From assembly GCA_964621345.1 (NCBI GenBank), contig CAZUON010000003.1, forward strand, positions 1 to 64,000: a DNA stretch of 64,000 nt. Direction: 5' to 3'. Source of the DNA: Glaciecola sp964621345 (lineage in GTDB: Bacteria; Pseudomonadota; Gammaproteobacteria; Enterobacterales; Alteromonadaceae). A program made the translations under genes and the position numbers. Below the pieces are notes generated by a model that was not told the origin of the DNA, searched no databases, and saw nothing but the letters and a program-made list of their open reading frames with translations. Shown here piece after piece: positions 50,696-58,856 of the stretch (the stretch's first letter is position 1; every line of letters begins with the position of its first letter).

Positions 50696-51267
50696 GCTTG
50701 ATTGCAGTAGCAACCGTTTGCCTCTGCCACTATCACAGATTGTGTTGATAAGTTATTTGGTTCTGCCTGAGTAAAGGCTCTCTCTATTACGGCATCAACC
50801 GCGCCCGCAGCACTAAAGCAGCCACTGCCTTGTGAATAAGGACCAAAGTAAAGTAACTTTTCATGTTGATTTATAACTGCAATCGCAGGAGTGGATGGAA
50901 TCTTTTTTTGCAACTCAGGATAGTTGTCAATGTCGATATAAAAGGCTTTTGCTTGAGAATTTTGCAATAAGGTATTTATTTTTGATACGTGTCTTGTTAC
51001 CAGAGTCTGGCAAAAACAGCCATCTCCTGAACTTAAATGCACCACACGCGCACCTTCCATTGGTTCGGTGTTGCTTAAAGTGCTGACTAATTGCGACTCA
51101 AAGCCTAAAGACATCAATTGCATAGCGAGACGATTGTCATGATCAAAGGGCTGCATCGTACTTTGGTTCATCGCAATAACAAAGCCAGAAGCAAGGGCAA
51201 ACCAGAGCATAAGTGCGCTCCACTTAACAACCCGTTTGAACTTGCCCTGACTCACCGTCTTGCTCAC
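50692..51267 (-). CDS. membrane-anchored thioredoxin-like protein with CxC motif (DUF6436-like)
   Basis: A 191-residue protein with an N-terminal membrane helix (about 14-33) and a thioredoxin-like periplasmic domain. A CFC motif (Cys84, Cys86, in GDGCFCQTL) sits where CxxC is expected, and the cis-Pro loop is STPAIAVI near Pro127. Cys150 (QGSGCFS) and a C-terminal GCYCN (Cys186, Cys188) add three more cysteines. The pattern resembles DUF6436. Redox function is inference. It shares overlapping ends with the exported protein gene, and the chemoreceptor gene lies upstream on the same strand. Confidence 0.65.
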   Translation of the reverse strand: MSKTVSQGKFKRVVKWSALMLWFALASGFVIAMNQSTMQPFDHDNRLAMQLMSLGFESQLVSTLSNTEPMEGARVVHLSSGDGCFCQTLVTRHVSKINTLLQNSQAKAFYIDIDNYPELQKKIPSTPAIAVINQHEKLLYFGPYSQGSGCFSAAGAVDAVIERAFTQAEPNNLSTQSVIVAEANGCYCNQA

Positions 51268-51289
51268 TTATTCAAAACACCTTAGCGCA

Positions 51290-52786
51290 TCACTGAATAT
51301 GGAATTTATTAAGCTGCTCACCTAATTCTTCAGTTAATCGATTGAGCGCTTCCACCTCATGTTTTAGGCCTTCAACTTGAGACTTTTCTTCTGCAAATAA
51401 ACTATTCAAATGTTCAGCTGATTGACTAATTGTCGCCGAAGTACTCGCTTGCTCGGTTGCGGAGCCAGCAACATTGGTTACGTTTGTGTTAACCAAAGCA
51501 ATGCCGTCTAGCACTTGTTGCATGTTATTTGTAGCAAGTTCAGATGATTCTACCGCCACATTTACCATTTCAACGCAGTTTTGCATATTGTCCACAGAAT
51601 GGTTAGCGCTGTCGGTTAGCACGCTAGTGATTTTCTCAATCTCTTCTGCACTCTCTTTTGATTTGATGGCGAGGTTTCGCACTTCGTCTGCTACCACAGC
51701 AAAACCACGACCGTGCTCTCCTGCTCTAGCTGACTCAATAGCGGCATTGAGTGCCAGTAAATTAGTTTGCTCAGCAACAGTTTTAATCGACTGCATTACC
51801 TCAGAAATATTCTGACACTTACTGCTTAAATCACTAATCGCGACAGAAGTTGTTTGTAGGGTTGATTTTAGCTGTCCAATATTATTGCGGCTATCGACTA
51901 TAGCGGCTCGCGTTTCTTCCGTCTTACCTGTTGCATTACTCGCATACTGATTGGCATCTTGCGATAAGTCAGCAACATCTTGAATACTTTTGGTCATATT
52001 GCGCATCGATGAGGATATCGAGCTGACTTGGGCATATTGCTCATCCACTTTATTGTCTAACGCACTGGAAGAAGATTGCACCTTATCAGCAAACGCTAAC
52101 AACTCTTGTCCGATATGATGCGCTTTACTTACTAAAGTTTTAACCGCGATCATCATTTGCTTAAATTGAACAAGATGTTCAATTTCGACTAAGTCACTGT
52201 CACGCAAATTTATCTGCCCTTTTGTTCCAACGATTCGTTCGATGGACGCACTTAAATCTAATGCCGCGTCAGCTTCTTTACGGGATTTATGAGCAACAAA
52301 CGCCAATACCGCACACTCAACAATCGCAAAGGCTGCATGAATAACTAAAATGATAAAACTCGGTGAGCTATCCTCAAATACAATTACTGCGCCACCGGTA
52401 TGCTGCATGATAAAGCCACCAATATGGTGAATAGCCACCACTAGAGTGCCAGTGATAATAACTTTCCAGTCTCTGAAGAAGGATAAAAATGCAAGGATCA
52501 CAAAGACCTGGAAGTGCATTTCGGTCATACCCATAGTTTGTTGTATATGTAAGGCCGCCATAAGCTGTGTTGCCATAGCTACCATATGGCGCGACATTGA
52601 GCTAAGCGGTGAACGCAGCCCTACTACTATCGCCGGTATACAAATTACCAGTCCCAGACCTAGGCCTAATGCCATGCTGCCAGTGACGTACCCAATACCG
52701 ATACTCATTAGTAATTGGATAATCAGTACGTAACGAAATACGGCGTGAGTGCGTAGATATTCATTCAGCAAAGTATTGTTTGCCAC
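51290..52786 (-). CDS. methyl-accepting chemotaxis protein with membrane-embedded sensor
   Basis: A 498-residue chemoreceptor without a large periplasmic domain. Residues 1-185 contain about six helices with histidines in and near them (MHFQVFVILAFLSFFRDW, core FVILAFLSFFRDW; then IHHIGGFIMQH). Residues 230-490 form the signalling domain with the hairpin tip AEQTNLLALNAAIESARAGE, core TNLLALNAAIESARAG, and AVVADEVRNLA. No HAMP is obvious. The start is GTG after AGGGGAAGG. The membrane sensor type recurs in other MCPs and GGDEF proteins; its stimulus is unknown. Confidence 0.88.
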   Translation of the reverse strand: MANNTLLNEYLRTHAVFRYVLIIQLLMSIGIGYVTGSMALGLGLGLVICIPAIVVGLRSPLSSMSRHMVAMATQLMAALHIQQTMGMTEMHFQVFVILAFLSFFRDWKVIITGTLVVAIHHIGGFIMQHTGGAVIVFEDSSPSFIILVIHAAFAIVECAVLAFVAHKSRKEADAALDLSASIERIVGTKGQINLRDSDLVEIEHLVQFKQMMIAVKTLVSKAHHIGQELLAFADKVQSSSSALDNKVDEQYAQVSSISSSMRNMTKSIQDVADLSQDANQYASNATGKTEETRAAIVDSRNNIGQLKSTLQTTSVAISDLSSKCQNISEVMQSIKTVAEQTNLLALNAAIESARAGEHGRGFAVVADEVRNLAIKSKESAEEIEKITSVLTDSANHSVDNMQNCVEMVNVAVESSELATNNMQQVLDGIALVNTNVTNVAGSATEQASTSATISQSAEHLNSLFAEEKSQVEGLKHEVEALNRLTEELGEQLNKFHIQ

Positions 52787-53233
52787 AACCTTCCCCTATC
52801 GAGCATAGTTTATTTAATAATCAGGTTATCGGCGCAACTGCGAGCATGTTAAGGTTTAATTTACATTAAGCATCTACAGTTGTATAAAAATCCATCGAAT
52901 TCAAAGAAATTAGCAATACAAGCTTATATTTTGAATAATTATATATTTTAATTGCATATTTATATTTAAGTGATAGTATAGGCTTTAATATGTACCAGAT
53001 TGTACTTTTAAAGTGTGTTTCGCCTCGCCAACTGGCGTTTGAGTGCAATCTTGGGAATAAAGAATATGTGCTTTATAAATGGTTTTATGTCACGGTTCTC
53101 TCCCAGAACTTGTTACTAGGTTACAGTGTCATAACTTACGCTTACCCTGAGTAACACCTAGAAGGTTTAATAGCGCACGCCGAGAGATTGTCGTGTGTTA
53201 TTAGGCCCTTTTTTTATTTTGCTAAAGACAATA
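52787..53233. other. 447-bp control region between the chemoreceptor and argC
   Basis: The left third is AT-rich and contains two ArgR-box-like sites. The remainder up to argC has no convincing ORF; it contains small hairpins (CGCCA/TGGCG around 53027-53038 and GTTCT/AGAAC around 53095-53110) and a T7 run just before argC. A long argC leader is likely if the promoter lies at the ArgR boxes. Confidence 0.5.
52930..52968 (+). promoter_or_regulatory. candidate double ARG box (ArgR operator) of the arg operon
   Basis: Compared with the ArgR consensus AATGAATAATTATTCATT, 52930-52947 matches 14 of 18 positions and 52951-52968 matches 11 of 18, with the standard 3-bp spacing between boxes. TTGAAT at 52931-52936 could be a -35 element inside the first box. 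Repression of argCBFGHA by ArgR and arginine is inferred. Confidence 0.65.
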
Positions 53234-54268
53234 ATGATGACAACTTCAATAAAATCCTGTGTGATGGGAGCCAGCGGCTATACAGGTGCAGAGTTAATAA
53301 AATTGTTAGCCTCGCACCCACAATTTTCAGTCGACGCCTGTTTTGTATCTGCAAATAGCGCAGATTCAGGTAAAACTGTAGGTCAAGTACATCCTGCATT
53401 AGCTCATGTGTCTAACCTTTGTATGCAAGCGTTAAACGATGAGCAAGTCAGCTTAATTGGACAACAGTACGACGCAATTTTTATGGCCTTACCCCATGAG
53501 GTGAGTCATCGTTGGGCGCATTTATTAAAACAAAGCGACGCCGTAGTCTTTGATTTGTCGGGTGCGTTTCGCTTAAGTAATGAAGAAATCTTTGAGCAAT
53601 ACTATGGTTTTAAGCATAACTACCCCAAGTTATTAAAGGAGCGAGTGTATGGGCTTGCAGAGTGGCATGAAGAAGAAATTGCCAGTGCTGGTTCTATAAT
53701 TGCAGTGCCGGGATGCTACCCTACTGCTTCACTGTTAGGCCTCAAACCCTTAATTCATAACGCCTTACTCAGTCCCCAACAATTGCCAGTTATTTCTGCA
53801 GTAAGTGGTGTTAGTGGTGCTGGGAGAAAGGCCTCAATGACCTCTAGCTTTTACGAGGTCAGCTTACAAGCTTATGGCGTATTGCAGCACAGACATACGC
53901 CCGAAATTGAAGAGTTTGCTAAATCATCGGTTATTTTTACGCCTCACCTAGGCGCTTTCAAACGCGGGATATTAGCCACCATTACCGCCTTTACCCAAGA
54001 GGCAGTAACAAAAGCAGATATCGACCATGCCTTTGAACAAGCCTACGCCCACAAACCAATGATAAGGCTATGTGAGACTTGGCCCAAGGTAGACCAAGTT
54101 GCTCATACTCCATTTTGCGACATTCACTGGGCTTTTGATGCACAAAAAAAATGTGTAGTGGTAACCTGCGCCATCGACAACCTATTGAAAGGCGCTGCGA
54201 GTCAAGCGCTGCAGTGTGCCAATATTCGCTTTGGGTTAAATGAAAGCTTAGGCCTCATACCCGCTTAA
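53234..54268 (+). CDS. argC: N-acetyl-gamma-glutamyl-phosphate reductase ArgC
   Basis: NADPH-dependent third step of arginine synthesis. Rossmann motif GASGYTGAELIKLL at the N terminus, catalytic Cys in VPGCYPTASLLGL, and SGVSGAGRKAS. I start at ATG 53234 (MMTTSIK) rather than the frame's upstream extension, giving 344 residues, near the usual 334-345. The ribosome-binding site is weak. First gene of argCBFGHA; argB follows after 26 bp. Confidence 0.97.
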   Translation: MMTTSIKSCVMGASGYTGAELIKLLASHPQFSVDACFVSANSADSGKTVGQVHPALAHVSNLCMQALNDEQVSLIGQQYDAIFMALPHEVSHRWAHLLKQSDAVVFDLSGAFRLSNEEIFEQYYGFKHNYPKLLKERVYGLAEWHEEEIASAGSIIAVPGCYPTASLLGLKPLIHNALLSPQQLPVISAVSGVSGAGRKASMTSSFYEVSLQAYGVLQHRHTPEIEEFAKSSVIFTPHLGAFKRGILATITAFTQEAVTKADIDHAFEQAYAHKPMIRLCETWPKVDQVAHTPFCDIHWAFDAQKKCVVVTCAIDNLLKGAASQALQCANIRFGLNESLGLIPA

Positions 54269-54294
54269 TATTTTCAAAGATAACACTTCAGGAC

Positions 54295-55119
54295 ATGACA
54301 AGCGCAATGACAACGCAACAAGCAATTATTATAGTAAAAGTAGGTGGTCGCTTCTTTGATGAGCTACTAGACGCTACAACCGATGGCCATCCTTTATTGC
54401 ATGCCCTTGTTGCCCTGCAAAAGGTAGGCAGAAAAGCCATTTTAGTGCACGGCGGTGGTGACCAAGTACAAGCGCAATTGCGAGCTCTTAGTATGCCAAG
54501 TGAGAAATTAGATGGACTGCGCGTAACACCCTTTTCGCACATGCCCGTGGTCACCGGTGTTTTAGCGGGCTATTTGAATAAAAGTTTGGTCGCACAAAGC
54601 CGTGCTGTTGGTTTAAATACCGTTGGCATTAGTTTAAGTGATGGGAATATTGCTAGCTGTCTGCCTATTAACCCTGAATTAGGAGCTGTCGGCGCACCTC
54701 ACGCCGGCGACGTTACGTTAATTAACGCCTTGTTAGATAATCATATAATGCCAATTATTGCTTCGGTAGGCTGCGATGAAAAGGGTAACTTATATAATGT
54801 AAATGCAGACCATGCAGCCACATGTATCGCAAAGCTTGTAGACGGACAACTATTGTTATTATCGGATGTAAAGGGTGTTTTAAATGCGGAGAAATCTAAA
54901 CTAGACACGCTCAGCGCAGAACAGGCGAAAACGCTTGTTGTAAATAAGGTCATTACCGACGGTATGATAGTAAAAGTTAGAGCCGCACAAGAGGCCGCTG
55001 ATACGCTTGGCCGTAATGTGACTATTGGTAGCTGGAATGATGTATCTGCATTTGTTAGCGATATAGAGCAAAGTGCAGACTTAAACAAAGCGTTTGGTAC
55101 ACAAATCTCGCCACGTTAA
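54295..55119 (+). CDS. argB: acetylglutamate kinase ArgB
   Basis: Phosphorylates N-acetylglutamate, second step of arginine synthesis. Amino-acid kinase fold: IIVKVGGRFFDELLD, HGGGDQVQAQL, and NADHAATCIA plus LLSDVKGVL near the C-terminal half. 274 residues; E. coli ArgB has 258. ATG 54295 or 54304 could start translation. Lacks the long N-terminal helix of arginine-inhibited hexameric kinases, as in E. coli. Confidence 0.96.
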   Translation: MTSAMTTQQAIIIVKVGGRFFDELLDATTDGHPLLHALVALQKVGRKAILVHGGGDQVQAQLRALSMPSEKLDGLRVTPFSHMPVVTGVLAGYLNKSLVAQSRAVGLNTVGISLSDGNIASCLPINPELGAVGAPHAGDVTLINALLDNHIMPIIASVGCDEKGNLYNVNADHAATCIAKLVDGQLLLLSDVKGVLNAEKSKLDTLSAEQAKTLVVNKVITDGMIVKVRAAQEAADTLGRNVTIGSWNDVSAFVSDIEQSADLNKAFGTQISPR

Positions 55120-55188
55120 TAAACAATTAATCAATTGCCGACCCAAAATGATTGCCGGCAAAAAAAGAGTTAAATCATAGGACAGAAT

Positions 55189-56109
55189 ATGCATCAGGAT
55201 TTATTAAGCTTTAGTCATTGGACAAGCGAGCAAGCGAACAACTTACTTAAGTTCGCATTGGATTTAAAACAGAATCCTGAAAAATATGGTAAGACCTTAG
55301 CTGGCAAATCCATTGTCGCAATTTTTGAAAAACCTTCGTTGCGGACCCGTGTGAGTTTTGATATTGGGATAAATAAACTCGGTGGTCATATGGTATATGT
55401 TGATAGCCAAGGTAGTGAATTAAAAAAGCGTGAAGATCCCAAAGACGTAGGTGCAAACTTGGCGCAATGGGCAGACGCCATTGTAGCGCGAGTATATCAA
55501 CATGAAACCCTCGAAGCTTTGGCCGGCGGCGCGGATATCCCGGTAGTCAATGCACTGTGTGACCGCTACCATCCCTGCCAAGCGCTCGCCGACTATATTA
55601 GTATGCATGAACACTTAGGCTCAGTAGCAGGTAAAACTATGGCTTACGTAGGAGATGGAAATAACGTCACACATTCATTACTCATACTTGGTGTATTACT
55701 TGGATGTCATCAGGTAGTGATAACGCCGCCCGGTTACGAAATTGACTCGGGTATACAAGATAGCGTGGAACAACTTGCCGCAAACCACAAAGTAGATGTG
55801 CGCTATAGCAATAATATCGACGACATCAAGCAATGCGATATTATCTATACCGACACATGGTTGTCGATGGGTGATGATACGCCACTTGCAGATATCAAAC
55901 AGGCGTTTATGCCATATCAAGTGAATGAACAATTAGTACAGAACACGAAAGCAAGCCATGTTATGCATTGTCAGCCTGCTCATCGTGATTTAGAAATTAC
56001 AGGTGAGTTGATGGACTCCGGTAAGTCTTTGCTAATGGCACAAGCGAATAATCGTATGCATGCACAAAATGCAATACTTAGTTATTTAATGACGGATATT
56101 GCGCTTTAA
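55189..56109 (+). CDS. argF: ornithine carbamoyltransferase ArgF
   Basis: Makes citrulline from ornithine and carbamoyl phosphate. Carbamoyl-phosphate loop EKPSLRTRVSFD, HPCQALADY, the ornithine-specific SMG loop in TDTWLSMGDD, and HCQPAHR where many homologues have HCLPA. 306 residues. The SMG loop argues against N-acetylornithine specificity. It lies 69 bp after argB, with a small hairpin (TTGCCG/CGGCAA, 55135-55161) and A run between. Confidence 0.96.
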   Translation: MHQDLLSFSHWTSEQANNLLKFALDLKQNPEKYGKTLAGKSIVAIFEKPSLRTRVSFDIGINKLGGHMVYVDSQGSELKKREDPKDVGANLAQWADAIVARVYQHETLEALAGGADIPVVNALCDRYHPCQALADYISMHEHLGSVAGKTMAYVGDGNNVTHSLLILGVLLGCHQVVITPPGYEIDSGIQDSVEQLAANHKVDVRYSNNIDDIKQCDIIYTDTWLSMGDDTPLADIKQAFMPYQVNEQLVQNTKASHVMHCQPAHRDLEITGELMDSGKSLLMAQANNRMHAQNAILSYLMTDIAL

Positions 56110-56147
56110 TTGGCGAATACCGCAATAATATTATTTAAGGAAGACCC

Positions 56148-57362
56148 ATGTCTGACATCAAAAAAGTCGTACTCGCTTACTCAGGCGGATTAGATACCTC
56201 AGCCATTGTACCTTGGCTAATTGAAAACTATGGTTGCGAGGTTATTGCCTTTGCCGCCGATGTAGGTCAAGGCGATGAAGAACTCGAAGGACTAGAAGCT
56301 AAGGCACTTGCAAGTGGCGCAAGTGAATGCCACATCGTTGATTTAAAAGAAGAGTTTGTAAAAGACTTTATTTATCCTACGCTTACAACAGGTGCGGTAT
56401 ACGAGGGTGAATACTTACTGGGTACTTCTATGGCCCGCCCTGTTATTGCAAAAGCTCAGGTAGACGTTGCTCGCAAAGTAGGGGCTGACGCCTTATGCCA
56501 CGGTTGTACTGGCAAAGGAAATGATCAAGTCCGCTTTGAAGGTGCCTTTGCTGCACTTGCACCAGAGTTAAAAGTCATTGCCCCTTGGCGTGAATGGGAC
56601 ATGGTATCAAGAGAAGATTTGTTAGCCTACTTGGCCTCGCGCAATATCAAAACCACTGCCTCGGCCACCAAAATCTATAGCCGCGATGCAAATGCATGGC
56701 ATATATCTCACGAAGGTGGGGAGCTTGAAGACCCTTGGTGTGAACCGACTAAACCCGTATGGACAATGACCGTTGACCCAGTTGATGCACCGGACACGCC
56801 AGAAAAAGTCACTCTGCGTTTTTTAGAAGGCAAACTCACCCATGTTAATGATGAGGCCTTATCGCCTTACAATGCGTTAGTGAAACTCAATACCATTGCA
56901 GCTGCACACGGTGTTGGCCGTATTGATATCGTTGAAAACCGTCTAGTTGGAATGAAATCTCGAGGGTGTTATGAAACTCCTGGCGGCACGGTATTAATGA
57001 AAGCGTATAAGGGCTTAGAAGCATTAGTACTCGACAAGTCTGCGCTTAAATACCGCGAGCAAATAGGGCTTGAATTTGCCCATGTTATGTACGACGGGCG
57101 TTGGTTTACGGCACTGAACGACGCATTACTTGCGGGCGCGGCAAGCTTTGCACAGCTTGTCACCGGTGACATCGTGGTAAAACTCTACAAAGGTAACGCC
57201 ACCGTTGTGCAGCGTAAATCACCTAACAGCTTATATTCAGAAGATTTTGCCACCTTTGGTGCCGATGATGTGTATGACCAATCTCATGCTGAAGGCTTTA
57301 TTCGCTTGTTTAGCTTATCAAGCCGAATTAAGGCATTAAAAGCGCAAGGCGGCGCTAACTAA
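56148..57362 (+). CDS. argG: argininosuccinate synthase ArgG
   Basis: ATP-dependent ligation of citrulline and aspartate. P-loop-like AYSGGLDTSAIVPWL, GCTGKGNDQVRFE and SRDANAWHISHEGG are diagnostic. 404 residues, the length of the common bacterial type rather than the longer E. coli form. AAGGAAG precedes the ATG. A hairpin separates it from argH. Confidence 0.98.
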   Translation: MSDIKKVVLAYSGGLDTSAIVPWLIENYGCEVIAFAADVGQGDEELEGLEAKALASGASECHIVDLKEEFVKDFIYPTLTTGAVYEGEYLLGTSMARPVIAKAQVDVARKVGADALCHGCTGKGNDQVRFEGAFAALAPELKVIAPWREWDMVSREDLLAYLASRNIKTTASATKIYSRDANAWHISHEGGELEDPWCEPTKPVWTMTVDPVDAPDTPEKVTLRFLEGKLTHVNDEALSPYNALVKLNTIAAAHGVGRIDIVENRLVGMKSRGCYETPGGTVLMKAYKGLEALVLDKSALKYREQIGLEFAHVMYDGRWFTALNDALLAGAASFAQLVTGDIVVKLYKGNATVVQRKSPNSLYSEDFATFGADDVYDQSHAEGFIRLFSLSSRIKALKAQGGAN

Positions 57363-57379
57363 ACGTCAGTAATTTTAAA

Positions 57380-57401
57380 TTAAGCCCTTTGCAGGGCTTA
57401 A
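57380..57401 (+). terminator. intercistronic hairpin between argG and argH
   Basis: TTAAGCCC (57380-57387) and GGGCTTAA (57394-57401) form an 8-bp perfect stem with loop TTTGCA. No T tract follows; it may stabilise the argG mRNA end or adjust argH expression rather than terminate. Confidence 0.55.
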
Positions 57402-57428
57402 ACAAGGTAGTTTTAAGGAGTACATACA

Positions 57429-58856
57429 ATGGCGCTATGGGGCGGAAGGTTTGCTGGTGATGCCAGTGCAATGTTTAAGCAGGTCAACGATTCACTGCCA
57501 TTCGATTACGTAATGGCAGTTGAAGATATTATCGGCTCCATCGCTTGGTCTAAAGGCTTAGTGCGTGCAGGCGTGCTGACTGAGCAAGAACAAGCTCAAC
57601 TTGAACAAAGCCTCAAAAGTTTACAAGCAGCGGTTGAAGCGGGGCAAGTAGATTTTGCCAGCTCGGGTGAGGAAGATATCCATAGTTTTGTAGAAGCGCA
57701 CTTAACCCGTGAACTTGGTGACTTAGGCCGCAAGTTGCATACCGGGCGCAGTCGTAACGATCAAGTTGCTACCGACTTTAGACTATGGACAAAGCGCCAT
57801 CTTGCTGGCCTCAAACTAGATTTGGTTAATCTTCTGAACGCCTTATTAAAATGCGCCTCGCGCCATGACCAAGCTATTATGCCCGGTTATACGCATTTAC
57901 AACGTGCCCAGCCAGTATACTTTGCCCATTGGTGCCTGGCATATGTCGAAATGCTAAAACGCGACATAAGCCGAATTGACGATTGTGTTGCACGCTTGAA
58001 TCAATCCCCATTAGGCTGTGGTGCACTAGCGGGCACTACTTTTGCTGTGGACAGGCATCAGCTTGCTCAAGAGCTTGGCTTTGACAGCCCTTGCTTAAAT
58101 AGCTTAGATGCAGTGTCTGATCGTGATTTTGTATTGGAGCTGTTGTTCACTGTAAGTACCGGCATGATGCACTTATCACGAATGGCCGAAGACTTAATTT
58201 TTTACAACTCAGGAGAAGCTGGCTTTTTGCAATTAAGCGATGCAGTTACCTCTGGCTCGTCATTAATGCCACAAAAGAAAAACCCTGATGCATTAGAGCT
58301 AATGCGCGGTAAATGTGGCCGAGTGTTTGGTCATTTGCAAGGTTTATTGGTGACCATGAAAGGCTTGCCTCTTGCCTATAACAAAGACATGCAAGAAGAC
58401 AAAGAAGGCGCGATGGATGCCGTTGACCAATATCATATATGCTTGTGCATCGGCGTAGAGGTTCTCGATGGATTGCGCGTGAATCAAGAGGTCACTAAAA
58501 AAGCTGCACAGCAAGGCTATGCGAATGCCACAGAACTTGCCGATTACTTGGTTGATAAAGGCATTCCTTTCAGAACTGCCCATGATATTTCAGGACAAGC
58601 GGTAGTAAAAGCAATAGAGAAGGGCCTGCCATTAGAGGACTTAAGCGTAACCGAACTACAAGCATTACATCCAAGCATTGAGGATGATATATATCCGTGG
58701 CTAGCCCTTGATGCAGTGCTCGATAAACGCGGGCAATTAGGGGGTACTAATCATAAAATGGTGATGCAGGCCTTATATGTAGAGTATGAAAATGTAGATA
58801 AGTTAAAAGCGAGTCTTGATACCCAATTAGGTCACGGTTTAAGTGGTGAAGTATGA
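57429..58856 (+). CDS. argH: argininosuccinate lyase ArgH
   Basis: Last step of arginine synthesis, releasing fumarate. WGGRF at the N terminus, HTGRSRNDQVATDFRLW (core TGRSRNDQVATD), GYTHLQRAQPV and the signature GSSLMPQKKNPD. 475 residues, so there is no fused acetyltransferase domain as in ArgHA of Vibrio and Moritella; a full argA follows with a 4-bp overlap instead. Confidence 0.98.
   Translation: MALWGGRFAGDASAMFKQVNDSLPFDYVMAVEDIIGSIAWSKGLVRAGVLTEQEQAQLEQSLKSLQAAVEAGQVDFASSGEEDIHSFVEAHLTRELGDLGRKLHTGRSRNDQVATDFRLWTKRHLAGLKLDLVNLLNALLKCASRHDQAIMPGYTHLQRAQPVYFAHWCLAYVEMLKRDISRIDDCVARLNQSPLGCGALAGTTFAVDRHQLAQELGFDSPCLNSLDAVSDRDFVLELLFTVSTGMMHLSRMAEDLIFYNSGEAGFLQLSDAVTSGSSLMPQKKNPDALELMRGKCGRVFGHLQGLLVTMKGLPLAYNKDMQEDKEGAMDAVDQYHICLCIGVEVLDGLRVNQEVTKKAAQQGYANATELADYLVDKGIPFRTAHDISGQAVVKAIEKGLPLEDLSVTELQALHPSIEDDIYPWLALDAVLDKRGQLGGTNHKMVMQALYVEYENVDKLKASLDTQLGHGLSGEV

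Noticed and set aside
53160..53233. possible attenuator before argC (CGCACG/CGTGTG stem followed by a T7 run)
   Set aside because: The stem includes a G-T pair and is separated from the T run by 12 bases; no leader peptide rich in arginine was found.
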